A stretch of DNA of 20,847 nucleotides from a virus: positions 1 to 20,847 of IMG/VR virus record IMGVR_UViG_3300030116_005518; one strand, given 5' to 3'. The position numbers and the translations under genes were made by a program. This document shows, piece after piece, positions 9,305 to 15,847 of this stretch (position 1 is its first letter; each line of letters starts with the position of its first letter). The notes below the pieces were generated by a model. The model had not been told where the DNA came from and ran no database searches. It saw only the letters and a program-made list of their open reading frames with translations.

Positions 9305-10073
9305 CTGCTGGAGTAGGACTTACAACAGTAAGGGCTGTAAGACTATCTAATATTGTTGTTGCATTAGCGTCATCAACTGTATCACCATAAACACTAAAGT
9401 TCTTAACCCAGCAATTACTTGCTGTTTTACCAGTTGCGAATGACATACCGACATTAAACGTATCAGGTATAGAAGGTACAGAATTATATACTGCATTAGC
9501 TAATGTTGCAGTAGGTTCTAAAACTTGTTCTAAATATGTCTGATAATCACCATTACCATCTTTAATCTCCACTTTAAGAAGCTTACCTTCATTTAAGAGT
9601 CTAACTCTACAACGTTTATACTCAATATCATCTAAACTAGTTAAAGTTTGATGTAATGTTACCGGTGAAGAGAAAGTAGAAAGATTAGGTGTACGAGTAA
9701 TAACAGACCATTTTAAGTCAGCACCACTACGTAAAGTTATAGAATTAGGTTCCGCAATAGATAACCCTTCTGTTGCTGATAATGCAGTTCCATCCCATGC
9801 ACTTAAAGCTCCAGTTTTATAATTTTTGATAGTACCGAACTCTCCACCAATGTCAAACCCAACACCACACCATGCACCTCTTATTCCATTAAATGCTCCA
9901 GATAAATTAAATGTTCTTACACCTACATCACCAACATAGTTTGTATAGCCTAAACTAGTACTCGGACCTGCTGGGGTGAACTTAAAACGGCTATCCCAAA
10001 AGAACACACTAAAACCTTCTGCAGGTGCAGCAGTAGGCAGTGTAGTTAATAAAGGTGTTAGTGATACAGCCAT
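9300..10073 (-). CDS. lectin-like (ConA-type jellyroll) structural protein
   Basis: This 257-aa protein is beta-rich. The stretch AFNGIRGAWCGVGFDIGGEF (about residues 60-79) resembles the GxGxGFDxxGxF core of L-type lectin/ConA-like folds, and later strands (CRVRLLNEGKLLKVEI, FNVGMSFATGKTASNCWVKNFSVYG) fit the rest of such a domain. It has no signal peptide or membrane helix. It follows its own late promoter and lies upstream of the short fibre genes. A glycan-binding virion protein is plausible but unproven. Confidence 0.6.
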   Translation of the reverse strand: MAVSLTPLLTTLPTAAPAEGFSVFFWDSRFKFTPAGPSTSLGYTNYVGDVGVRTFNLSGAFNGIRGAWCGVGFDIGGEFGTIKNYKTGALSAWDGTALSATEGLSIAEPNSITLRSGADLKWSVITRTPNLSTFSSPVTLHQTLTSLDDIEYKRCRVRLLNEGKLLKVEIKDGNGDYQTYLEQVLEPTATLANAVYNSVPSIPDTFNVGMSFATGKTASNCWVKNFSVYGDTVDDANATTILDSLTALTVVSPTPAG

Positions 10074-10079
10074 TTAAAA

Positions 10080-10087
10080 TATTTATG
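10080..10087 (-). promoter_or_regulatory. T4-type late promoter, CATAAATA
   Basis: The minus-strand octamer lies 6 nt before the ATG at 10073. Confidence 0.75.
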
Positions 10088-10108
10088 GCTTAGGCAAGAT
10101 AATGAAAC

Positions 10109-10525
10109 TTAATTAGGTTTTTGTGGAACTCGCGTACCGTCTGGGTAAACTGCTTCACCAGTCTTAGGATCTATTTCGAATGGTTCCGGTCCAGGTACGT
10201 TTAATGTTCCATCTGGTTTAACTAACGTATCTACACTACCAGTTACAGTATCCTCAATCCCAACTAATTTCATAGCTTTTTCACGAGCTGTTGGAGATAG
10301 AGCCATTATAGCAGCAATTGAAATGCCTAGAGCAGCAGCTGTCTTGGCTAGAGGAGACATTTCTTTCTTTTCTTCTTCCTCTTCATCTTCTTTAAGAGGT
10401 TTTCTTTTACCTGTATAATATTCTCTAAAAGAAGGTCTTTTTAAGACATAACCACCAGCTCCACTTATACCACCTTTAGATGGAGGTGAACCAGCTTGTC
10501 CTATATTTGTTCTTGGTAACTTCAT
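10109..10525 (-). CDS. small protein with one membrane-like helix
   Basis: This 138-aa protein is not recognised. A charged stretch (KRKPLKEDEEEEEKKE) precedes one hydrophobic helix (about residues 57-81, LAKTAAALGISIAAIMAL). The C-terminus is proline-rich with VKPDGTLNVPGPEPF, which resembles LKPDGKVD in the frameshift extension two genes upstream. It overlaps the 150-aa gene by 4 nt (ATGA), with GGAG 6 nt before the ATG. It is probably a virion or head-associated protein by position. Confidence 0.6.
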   Translation of the reverse strand: MKLPRTNIGQAGSPPSKGGISGAGGYVLKRPSFREYYTGKRKPLKEDEEEEEKKEMSPLAKTAAALGISIAAIMALSPTAREKAMKLVGIEDTVTGSVDTLVKPDGTLNVPGPEPFEIDPKTGEAVYPDGTRVPQKPN

Positions 10526-10974
10526 TTTTTCTCCATCTCTTTACGTCTCTTTAAATAATCCTGAAATCTTTTATCTCTAGCAGCATCCATTTCTTGGCGC
10601 CTTTTAAGATAGTCTTGCTGTATTTTACCTAACTTTGGTGCAATTGGTGGGCCTACTTTAAATCCTGGTATATCTTTTAAAAGCGGATCTTTAGCCGGAT
10701 CATATGCTGGCGTTAAACCTCCTACATTACGTGGTGGTTGATTAGTAGATGTAGGAGCTGTAGGAGCTACAGGAGGTTGATTAGTAGACATAGGTGCTAC
10801 AGGAGGTTGATTAGTACCTGTTATGTTAGCTTTAGGAAACATTTTCTGTACATCTGCAGCAGGTATAATTTTTGTAGGTACCTTATTTGTTATACCTTTA
10901 ACAACATTAGTAACAGCATCAGCCTCATTAAGACTCTCTAAGATAGAATTAGCTAATGTGTCAAACTTGTTCAT
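10522..10974 (-). CDS. small protein with proline-rich repeats
   Basis: This 150-aa protein is not recognised. It begins MNKFDTLANSILESLNEADA, an amphipathic N-terminus similar to LNKFDVAYENVMSKL in the gene before it. Two or three copies of STNQPPVAP/STNQPPRNV follow (about residues 62-84), then a charged helical tail with repeated YLKRR.EM units. LNE at 15-17 fits the LxE/IxE consensus cut by T4-type prohead proteases, so it could be a processed internal head protein; that is inference. The ATG directly follows the TAA of the frameshift extension. Confidence 0.6.
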   Translation of the reverse strand: MNKFDTLANSILESLNEADAVTNVVKGITNKVPTKIIPAADVQKMFPKANITGTNQPPVAPMSTNQPPVAPTAPTSTNQPPRNVGGLTPAYDPAKDPLLKDIPGFKVGPPIAPKLGKIQQDYLKRRQEMDAARDKRFQDYLKRRKEMEKK

Positions 10975-11133
10975 TTAATTATCTCTAAGTTTGTCGCGAA
11001 CTTTGTTTAGTGTATCAGTCGCGGCTTTTACTTTATCCATATCTACCTTACCATCTGGTTTTAAAAATGGATTTGGTTTAGGTTTTATTGTATCTGTTGT
11101 TTGTACTGGCAGTTCAGAGTCTACTTTTTTTTT
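10975..11133 (-). CDS. candidate -1 frameshift extension
   Basis: The zero frame of the 187-aa gene ends ATA AAA AAA AAG TAG. In the -1 frame the sequence stays open for 49 more codons, starting VDSELPVQTTDT, through KPKPNPFLKPDGKVD, to a helical end and a TAA touching the next gene's ATG. A AAA AAG is the slippery heptamer of the E. coli dnaX type and occurs right before the stop; GAAGG upstream could act as an internal stimulator. The product would be about 236 aa. Alternatives are an indel in the nine-A run or a separate 20-aa peptide from the ATG in VDMDKV. Confidence 0.6.
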   Translation of the reverse strand, partial: KKKVDSELPVQTTDTIKPKPNPFLKPDGKVDMDKVKAATDTLNKVRDKLRDN

Positions 11134-11684
11134 ATATAAGCCTTCGCGTCAAATTTCTCTGGATCAAACGAAGATGGAGAAGCACCAGACACTTCATCAG
11201 GATTTGGAGGCAGTGCAGCGCCTGGATTAATAGCTCTACCGGCGTCTACTGCCTTCTTACCAACAAAATCTTTAATATCACCGCCTAGTTTTTTCATTCC
11301 ACCACCAAAACTACCAGCTTCTTTAGCCGCGCCACCTAACTTATATATACCATAGCCTGCGCCTGCTAGTGCTGCTAGCTTAGCTGCTTTACCAGCTAGG
11401 TCTCCTGCTTTAGCGAAGAAACCCTTTTCTTTGTGCTCATCTTCACTTAGCGGTACGTAAAGTTTAGACATGACGTTCTCGTAAGCAACATCAAATTTGT
11501 TTAATTGTCTAGTTTCTTCTTTCATTTTTAAATCTTCTTCTTTTTCTTTTTTTGCTTTTTTCTGGGCTTTATGTTGAGCGTATGCACCTTTAACAGCTCC
11601 AACTGCTCCGGCTCCGAGCTGAGCTAATTGAGCTACTGCACCTACAGTAGCTTCATTATTAATATTATTTATATTTTGGCTCAT
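11121..11684 (-). CDS. Ala/Gly/Lys-rich protein, frameshift donor
   Basis: This 187-aa protein is not recognised. It has an Ala/Gly-rich hydrophobic N-terminus (about 14-34), a very basic helix (about 37-58), LNKFDVAYENVMSKLYVPLSE (61-81), a second hydrophobic Ala/Gly stretch (about 97-120) and a proline-rich tail ending in KKK. LSE fits the T4-type prohead protease cleavage consensus. Basic, alanine-rich composition suits an internal head or scaffold-like protein, but this is inference. It may be extended by -1 frameshifting at its end. It diverges from the signal peptidase gene. Confidence 0.6.
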   Translation of the reverse strand: MSQNINNINNEATVGAVAQLAQLGAGAVGAVKGAYAQHKAQKKAKKEKEEDLKMKEETRQLNKFDVAYENVMSKLYVPLSEDEHKEKGFFAKAGDLAGKAAKLAALAGAGYGIYKLGGAAKEAGSFGGGMKKLGGDIKDFVGKKAVDAGRAINPGAALPPNPDEVSGASPSSFDPEKFDAKAYIKKK

Positions 11685-11690
11685 AAAATC

Positions 11691-11704
11691 TATAAGTATT
11701 TAAT
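11691..11704. promoter_or_regulatory. overlapping divergent late-like promoters
   Basis: On the plus strand TATAAGTA (11691-11698) lies 11 nt before the signal peptidase ATG. On the minus strand ATTAAATA (11697-11704) lies 12 nt before the ATG at 11684. Both are one or two bases from TATAAATA, overlap each other, and are farther from their starts than the other late motifs. Confidence 0.45.
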
Positions 11705-11709
11705 CGAAA

Positions 11710-12240
11710 ATGGAATTTAATTTTAAACCTTTACTTTTTAGTAAGTGTTCTATATCTATACTTTTGAGATTATCTATTTTTATGATAGGTGTTTTAGCAC
11801 TATCATATAATACATTTAGGATATTCAAAACAGATGGAAATTCGATGAGCGAAACCTATCATCATGGAGAAAATCTTTTAGTTAATACTCGAGCTTATAA
11901 AGATGAAGATCCAAAAAGATATGATGTTGTTTTAATAGTTGATATAGATAGATTTCTTTTAGGGGATGATTTTATGGTTAAGCGAATAATAGCATTACCT
12001 GGAGAAACTGTTGAGCTTAAAGATGGTATATTTTATGTTAACGGTGAGGTACGTACAGATGATATTTGGAATCATACAATTATAGGGCATTATAATTATA
12101 CAACTGGAGAACTAGAACCAGATCAACCACTTAAATTTAAACTTTTACCAAATGAATATTTTGTTATGGGGGATAACCGTATTGATACATGGTACGGTTG
12201 TGTAGATATTTCAGCTATACTCGGAAAAGTAATTAACTAG
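11710..12240 (+). CDS. phage signal peptidase I (S26)
   Basis: This 176-aa membrane protease belongs to the leader peptidase family, which removes signal peptides on the periplasmic side of the inner membrane. One N-terminal membrane helix (about 14-35) is followed by GNSM with catalytic S45, RYDVVLI (70-76), FMVKRIIALPGETVEL with catalytic K91, and GDNR at 154-157. After GDNR the usual SxDSR segment is missing (the sequence runs IDTWYGCVDIS), so box E is shortened, but the Ser/Lys dyad is intact. It stands alone on the plus strand between minus-strand virion genes. Its substrate is unknown; host envelope proteins or phage lysis or virion proteins are possible. Confidence 0.88.
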   Translation: MEFNFKPLLFSKCSISILLRLSIFMIGVLALSYNTFRIFKTDGNSMSETYHHGENLLVNTRAYKDEDPKRYDVVLIVDIDRFLLGDDFMVKRIIALPGETVELKDGIFYVNGEVRTDDIWNHTIIGHYNYTTGELEPDQPLKFKLLPNEYFVMGDNRIDTWYGCVDISAILGKVIN

Positions 12241-12466
12241 ATAACATTTCTAAAACATGCTGCTTAATTTTTGCATGCTCGATACCTGTGTCATCATTAA
12301 TAACTTGAACATAAACATCTAATGCATCTTTTAAGTTGCGGTAAGCAGCTGGCGTATCTAAAATAGCTTCATGTATTCTAGCATCAACATCACTTTCGTG
12401 CGCTATAGTAGTAGGCTGGTTACCATAGTACGCTTCTAAGATAGTCTTGTTGTCGAAATTATTCAC
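12233..12466 (-). CDS. small unknown late protein, GTG start
   Basis: This 77-aa acidic, helical protein (MNNFDNKTILEAYYG..., ending KQHVLEMLSS) is not recognised. The N-terminus resembles the MNKFD and LNKFD segments of the 150- and 187-aa proteins. A GTG start is chosen because a perfect TATAAATA lies 6 nt upstream. The end overlaps the end of the convergent signal peptidase gene by 8 nt. Confidence 0.65.
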   Translation of the reverse strand: MNNFDNKTILEAYYGNQPTTIAHESDVDARIHEAILDTPAAYRNLKDALDVYVQVINDDTGIEHAKIKQHVLEMLSS

Positions 12467-12472
12467 TATAAC

Positions 12473-12492
12473 TATTTATACCCGAATAAATA
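12473..12492. promoter_or_regulatory. divergent pair of late promoters
   Basis: Minus-strand TATAAATA (12473-12480) is 6 nt from the GTG at 12466. Plus-strand AATAAATA (12485-12492) is 7 nt from the ATG at 12500. The octamers are separated by only 4 bp (cccg), giving a near-palindromic divergent control site. Confidence 0.8.
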
Positions 12493-12499
12493 ATTTTAC

Positions 12500-12664
12500 A
12501 TGCCTTATAAGACAAGAAAAGTAGGTAATAAGACTTGCGTATATAAAAAGCGTGGAGGTAAAAAGATAGGATGTACTTCAGGACCTGTTAAAAAATATCT
12601 AGGTGCATTATATGCCAACGAATCTGCTTTTCCTTCTTTTAAAAAGTTTTATAATATTGGTTAG
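12500..12664 (+). CDS. small basic protein, 54 aa
   Basis: The protein starts MPYKTRKVGNKTCVYKKRGG and ends KKFYNIG. It is rich in Lys and Arg and has two cysteines (KTCVYKK, KIGCTSG) around a GGKK turn, then the helical segment GPVKKYLGALYANE. Small basic proteins of this general pattern recur in marine phages, mostly without an assigned role. The start is supported by AATAAATA 7 nt upstream. The stop overlaps the stop of the convergent spanin-like gene. Confidence 0.75.
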   Translation: MPYKTRKVGNKTCVYKKRGGKKIGCTSGPVKKYLGALYANESAFPSFKKFYNIG

Positions 12665-12966
12665 ATGGAAAGTTTACTTACTGTTGCTTCATATTTCTTT
12701 TTAAAATACAAAGCTTCTGCTTGTCTTAGTTCTATTTCTTTAATAGCTTTTTTCATTACTTCTGTCTGAGCACCAAGTATAACTCTAAAGTTATTATTTT
12801 CCATTTTAACTTTCTTAATCTCATCCAGACGTTTGCCTATTTCTTCTTTATATGCTTTATTAATGTTATTAACTTCAACAACTTTATGCTGTTGTATAAT
12901 CATGCCTGATACAACACCTAGAGAAAAAAGGAGCGCTACTATTAAAATATAACCTTTATCTTTCAT
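12661..12966 (-). CDS. small membrane coiled-coil protein, spanin-like
   Basis: The start is placed at the ATG at 12966 (101 aa) because ATAAATA lies 5 nt upstream; a longer frame from a TTG would run through the promoter. The N-terminus MKDKG is followed by one membrane helix (residues about 5-25, ILIVALLFSLGVVSGMII) and then about 75 residues of charged helix with coiled-coil character (YKEEIGKRLDEIKKVKMENN, MKKAIKEIELRQAEALYFKKKYEA). This is the shape of an inner-membrane spanin, which helps disrupt the envelope at lysis, but the sequence is not diagnostic. No endolysin or holin is visible next to it. Confidence 0.65.
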   Translation of the reverse strand: MKDKGYILIVALLFSLGVVSGMIIQQHKVVEVNNINKAYKEEIGKRLDEIKKVKMENNNFRVILGAQTEVMKKAIKEIELRQAEALYFKKKYEATVSKLSI

Positions 12967-12971
12967 ATTAT

Positions 12972-12988
12972 TATTTATTGTGTAAATA
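12972..12988. promoter_or_regulatory. divergent pair of late promoters
   Basis: Minus-strand AATAAATA (12972-12979) is 5 nt from the ATG at 12966. Plus-strand TGTAAATA (12981-12988) is 5 nt from the ATG at 12994. The octamers are one base apart. Confidence 0.75.
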
Positions 12989-12993
12989 TCGAT

Positions 12994-13191
12994 ATGAAAG
13001 AGCAGCTTCAAATCAAAGGTTGTGATTTAGAAGTTAGATATAGTGAGTCTGGTTTCTGGCAGGAAGATTTGATAGTGTTTTTTAACCCGCCAAAAGATAA
13101 AGATAAAGTACACATTATAGAATATCTTTACGAGGAAGGCTTTATATTAGATCCGAGAACACCTATTCGGATATTAGATCTTGAAGCATAA
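12994..13191 (+). CDS. small unknown late protein, 65 aa
   Basis: This acidic mixed alpha/beta protein (MKEQLQIKGCDLEVRYSES..., IIEYLYEEGFILDPRTPIRI) is not recognised. It starts 5 nt after a late octamer. Its TAA stop lies inside the octamer of the next gene. It precedes the plus-strand fibre cluster. Confidence 0.65.
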   Translation: MKEQLQIKGCDLEVRYSESGFWQEDLIVFFNPPKDKDKVHIIEYLYEEGFILDPRTPIRILDLEA

Positions 13192-13194
13192 ATA
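13187..13194 (+). promoter_or_regulatory. T4-type late promoter, CATAAATA
   Basis: The octamer lies 5 nt before the ATG at 13200 and contains the TAA stop of the upstream gene. It should drive the run 13200-13918. Confidence 0.8.
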
Positions 13195-13199
13195 TTTAC

Positions 13200-13433
13200 A
13201 TGTCAGTTAAGAAGACCCTAGACGGTGTAGTTACTACTGTTAATGCAAATAGTGGTTCTTGGTCTGGTGGTGGTGGTATAGATTCAACAGACATAATTAA
13301 ACAAGCTCCAAATGCATTAGCAGAAGATGTAACTATAACAAGTAACTATAATGCATTTGCGATCGGACCTTTAACTATTAATGATGGTGTAACTGTTACA
13401 GTTAGTGCAAGTGCAGTATTCAAGGTATTATGA
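13200..13433 (+). CDS. small structural/fibre-associated protein, 77 aa
   Basis: After the N-terminal part (MSVKKTLDGVVTTVNANSGS) comes a glycine run (SGGGGI) and a C-terminal beta module NYNAFAIGPLTINDGVTVTV-ASAVFKVL. Such GPLTI-DGVTVTV ends are common in phage tail and fibre proteins as a repeated beta-hairpin unit. It overlaps the next gene by 4 nt (ATGA). It is probably a fibre-attached or virion protein. Confidence 0.65.
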   Translation: MSVKKTLDGVVTTVNANSGSWSGGGGIDSTDIIKQAPNALAEDVTITSNYNAFAIGPLTINDGVTVTVSASAVFKVL

Positions 13434-13918
13434 GTCAACTTAATACAAATATAATTAAAGGAGTTCAAGATAACGATGATGTCGTTATCAAAACAAATAA
13501 TACTACTCGTGTAACATTTGCATCTGGTGGTGATACTCTTGTTACAGCTCTAAGTGCTCCTTCTGTTAGTGCTGTTAATACTTGTAAGGCGTGGGTTAAT
13601 TTTAATGGTCAAAGTACACCAGCGATAAGAACTAGTTATAATGTATCAAGCATTTCTGATGAAGGTACTGGTAGTTATATTATTATTTTTACCCAACCTA
13701 TGACAGATGCTAATTATGTTATTGCTGGTCACAACTCATCTGAAAATTCTACTAGCGGTTCAACTGTGATGAGAGGCTCAAACGGGTTTCATAGTGTAAA
13801 TCCGCAAGCTAGCGGTGCACATATAGTTTGTGCCTATGGGTCTAAGTTTGCTGGTGGTAACTCTGATGGTGCAGCGAATGACGTCTCTATATGTGCTGTA
13901 TCTATATTTGGTAATTAA
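13430..13918 (+). CDS. tail-fibre protein with KAWVNFNG domain
   Basis: This 162-aa protein has an N-terminal coiled or beta region and then, from about residue 53, the pattern KAWVNFNG-STPAIRTSYNVSSI-DEGTGSYIIIFTQPM-DANYV, a domain widespread in marine phage fibre tips. The C-terminal 50 residues (SGSTVMRGSNGF... to VSICAVSIFGN) complete a beta fold. The ATG overlaps the previous stop, and AAGG lies a few bases upstream. The 126-aa protein at 15903 carries a diverged copy of this domain. Receptor recognition is inferred. Confidence 0.75.
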   Translation: MSQLNTNIIKGVQDNDDVVIKTNNTTRVTFASGGDTLVTALSAPSVSAVNTCKAWVNFNGQSTPAIRTSYNVSSISDEGTGSYIIIFTQPMTDANYVIAGHNSSENSTSGSTVMRGSNGFHSVNPQASGAHIVCAYGSKFAGGNSDGAANDVSICAVSIFGN

Positions 13919-13924
13919 TAAATA
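13917..13924 (+). promoter_or_regulatory. T4-type late promoter, AATAAATA
   Basis: The octamer overlaps the TAA that ends the fibre gene and lies 5 nt before the ATG at 13930. It should drive the four-gene run 13930-15555. Confidence 0.8.
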
Positions 13925-13929
13925 ATTTT

Positions 13930-14196
13930 ATGAGCATAGAAGTAAACATGACAAAAGCGAAGGATATCTGGAAAGATAAATGGCGCGCCGTGCGTAAGGA
14001 AAAGCTTGAAGCTCTAGATGTTGACTTTATGAGAGCTGTTGAAGCAAGTGATTCTGACAAACAGAGTGAAGTTGCAACTAAGAAGCAAGAGCTTAGAGAT
14101 GTAACAGACACAGATCTTTCTAATGTATCAACACCAGATAACCTAAAACAAATATGGCCTACATGCTTAGGTGATAAACCAGAGGAGCTTAAATGA
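13930..14196 (+). CDS. tail-fibre assembly chaperone-like protein, 88 aa
   Basis: The order of motifs, KDIWKDKWRAVRKEKLEALDVDF near residues 11-33, a central acidic helix, then KKQELRDVTDTDLSNVSTPDNLKQIWP, matches the W..R..R...LD..........RQ.LRD layout of small phage tail or fibre assembly chaperones. Such proteins help fibres fold and attach and are usually not in the virion. It overlaps the next gene by 4 nt and leads an operon of fibre genes. The family call is by pattern. Confidence 0.6.
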   Translation: MSIEVNMTKAKDIWKDKWRAVRKEKLEALDVDFMRAVEASDSDKQSEVATKKQELRDVTDTDLSNVSTPDNLKQIWPTCLGDKPEELK

Positions 14197-14393
14197 GTGA
14201 TCTAGTAAACAAAAGAGTAATCTTTCCGAATGCAGAAGGTGGTGTATCGGTTCTAATACCAGCACCTAATTGCGGTCTTACATTAGAGCAAATTATTGCT
14301 AAAGATGTACCAGGTGATACATATCAGATTGTTGATAAGTCTGAAATACCATCTGACCGTACTTTCCGTAATGCATGGGAATATAAAGAGTGA
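14193..14393 (+). CDS. small fibre-cluster protein, 66 aa
   Basis: The protein has GGVSVLIPAPNCGLTLEQI, then KDVPGDTYQIVDKSEIPSDR-FRNAWEYK. The IVD-SEIPSDRTFRNAW pattern recurs at the ends of phage tail-fibre assembly or fibre-linked proteins. GAGGAG lies just before the ATG, which overlaps the preceding stop. It may act with the preceding chaperone-like protein. Confidence 0.65.
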   Translation: MSDLVNKRVIFPNAEGGVSVLIPAPNCGLTLEQIIAKDVPGDTYQIVDKSEIPSDRTFRNAWEYKE

Positions 14394-14986
14394 GTAGAAT
14401 TGTTCTAGTAAATCAGTCTTCTACACCAGATGATGCTGGTAGTGGAAATGCGCAGCTATTTGTTGAAGGTAATAAAGTATACAAACAAGTAGGTACTGAT
14501 AGTGCACAAGAATTAACTCGTGGTCTAGTATTACAAGTAAAACAAACCACTTTCACGGACACCTGGACATCGTCAACTGAAACGTTTGTTAATAGTCCCT
14601 TGTCTGCTGTAATTACACCATCATCTACTAGTAGTAAAATATTAGTAAAATGTAGTATGATGCTATTCAGTACATATGTTGGACCACCGATTCGAATTGC
14701 ACGTAAGATAACTGGAGGAAGCCAGACATATCCGATTGTCTCGGATCATTCTACTTATGAGCAAGCTGCTACTATGTGGGCATCTCCTTATGCCGCTTCT
14801 AACTATCACGCAACTAGTACAAACTATAATTATCTTGACTCTCCGTCTACTACTAGCGAGATAGAATATAATATACAGACTCTAGGTCCAAATGGAAATG
14901 CGGGATATATAAACAAAACGACAAACACAAACAACTATTCTTTTTACGGTACTAGCGAAATAACATTAATGGAGATAGCAGGATGA
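14390..14986 (+). CDS. short tail-fibre paralogue C, GTG start
   Basis: This 198-aa protein starts with GTG, overlapping the previous stop by 4 nt. It has an N-terminal docking-like segment (SRIVLVNQSSTPDDAGSGNA, VEGNKVYKQVG), then GLVLQVKQT and a C-terminal beta domain with SAVITPSSTSSKILV and the end EITLMEIAG. The SA-ITPSSTSSKI and MEIAG marks are shared with the 190-aa gene that follows and, more weakly, with the two minus-strand paralogues. It is probably a receptor-binding fibre tip. Confidence 0.7.
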   Translation: MSRIVLVNQSSTPDDAGSGNAQLFVEGNKVYKQVGTDSAQELTRGLVLQVKQTTFTDTWTSSTETFVNSPLSAVITPSSTSSKILVKCSMMLFSTYVGPPIRIARKITGGSQTYPIVSDHSTYEQAATMWASPYAASNYHATSTNYNYLDSPSTTSEIEYNIQTLGPNGNAGYINKTTNTNNYSFYGTSEITLMEIAG

Positions 14987-15555
14987 GTAAAATAATTGTC
15001 AATCAGATTGAGTCATCAGACGGTACTACTGATGTTTTAAACTCATTAAGTGCTGTTAATGTAGCTGGAGCTGGTATGGGTCAGGTATTACAAGTAGCAT
15101 CTACATTCTCTAATACTCATGCAAGTGTTGCTAGTGTAACTCTTACTGATACAGGAGTTTCTGTAAGTATAACTCCATCAAGTACATCGAGTAAAATATT
15201 TTTAACAGTTGATGCTTTTATGGGTTCAAGTAACACTGATAGTAATGGAGGCTTAGCAATTTACAGATCAGCTCCAGGTGGCTCAGCAGGTTACGTAGGT
15301 GTAGGTGATAACGGTAGTAATAATAATCAAACACAAGTTGGAGGTGCTGTGTATGTTAAAGATTCAAAAGGTCAAAATGTAGGGTTAAGTTTTTTAGATA
15401 CTCCAAATACTACTGACCAATGTACATATAAACTTTATTTTAATAGCAGATCAGGAAGCTACACAACATATTTGAACAGGACTCATAGTAATAGTAATAA
15501 TAATTACATGTACGTAGGTGGTACAACAATTACAGCTATGGAGATAGCAGGCTAG
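14983..15555 (+). CDS. short tail-fibre paralogue D
   Basis: This 190-aa protein begins MSKIIVNQIESSDGTTDVLN, different from its upstream paralogue, and continues with GMGQVLQVAST, SVSITPSSTSSKIFLTVDA and a final TTITAMEIAG. YLNRTHSNSNNN resembles INRSHTHSDSNN in the minus-strand 246-aa paralogue. It overlaps the previous gene by 4 nt, with GGAG 8 nt before the ATG. Its TAG stop shares CTAG with the stop of the convergent gene. Confidence 0.7.
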   Translation: MSKIIVNQIESSDGTTDVLNSLSAVNVAGAGMGQVLQVASTFSNTHASVASVTLTDTGVSVSITPSSTSSKIFLTVDAFMGSSNTDSNGGLAIYRSAPGGSAGYVGVGDNGSNNNQTQVGGAVYVKDSKGQNVGLSFLDTPNTTDQCTYKLYFNSRSGSYTTYLNRTHSNSNNNYMYVGGTTITAMEIAG

Positions 15556-15833
15556 TTCTTAAGTTCTTTATTCTCTTTAATTAGATCCTGTATAACAGCT
15601 TGAAGTATATTCTTTTCTTTAATATCTGATTCTATTTGTTCAGCTTGTATCTCTGATATCTCTTTCCAATCAGATATCTCACTCTTTAATTCATCTATCT
15701 TTTCTTCTAAGTCACTTGTATCAGGTACATCTTCTGTTTTATTACCTGCTGCATAACCTGAGATAAATGAAACACCGGCTAGTAGAGTACAGATTAAGAC
15801 GTATTGAACCATCTTTGAATCTTTTGCTTCCAT
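15552..15833 (-). CDS. second small membrane coiled-coil protein, spanin-like
   Basis: The start is set at the ATG at 15833 (93 aa), 5 nt after ATAAATA; an upstream in-frame start would cross that promoter and the structured repeat. MEAKDSK is followed by a membrane helix (about 9-29, VQYVLICTLLAGVSFISGYAAG) and then a long acidic coiled coil (about 40-93) with heptad-like spacing. It resembles the 101-aa protein at 12661 in design but not in sequence. A spanin or other envelope role is possible. It lies antisense within the plus-strand fibre cluster. Confidence 0.65.
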   Translation of the reverse strand: MEAKDSKMVQYVLICTLLAGVSFISGYAAGNKTEDVPDTSDLEEKIDELKSEISDWKEISEIQAEQIESDIKEKNILQAVIQDLIKENKELKN

Positions 15834-15838
15834 ACACT

Positions 15839-15846
15839 TATTTATT
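15839..15846 (-). promoter_or_regulatory. T4-type late promoter, AATAAATA
   Basis: The minus-strand octamer lies 5 nt before the ATG at 15833 and abuts structured repeat copy 1. Confidence 0.75.
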
Positions 15847-15847
15847 C

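Noticed and set aside
12967-13011. TTG-started extension of the 101-aa membrane protein
   Set aside because: It crosses the late promoter pair and overlaps the divergent gene's start; the ATG at 12966 fits better.
13902-14111. Minus-strand 69-codon frame
   Set aside because: It is opposite the chaperone-like gene, which has a late promoter and family-like motifs.
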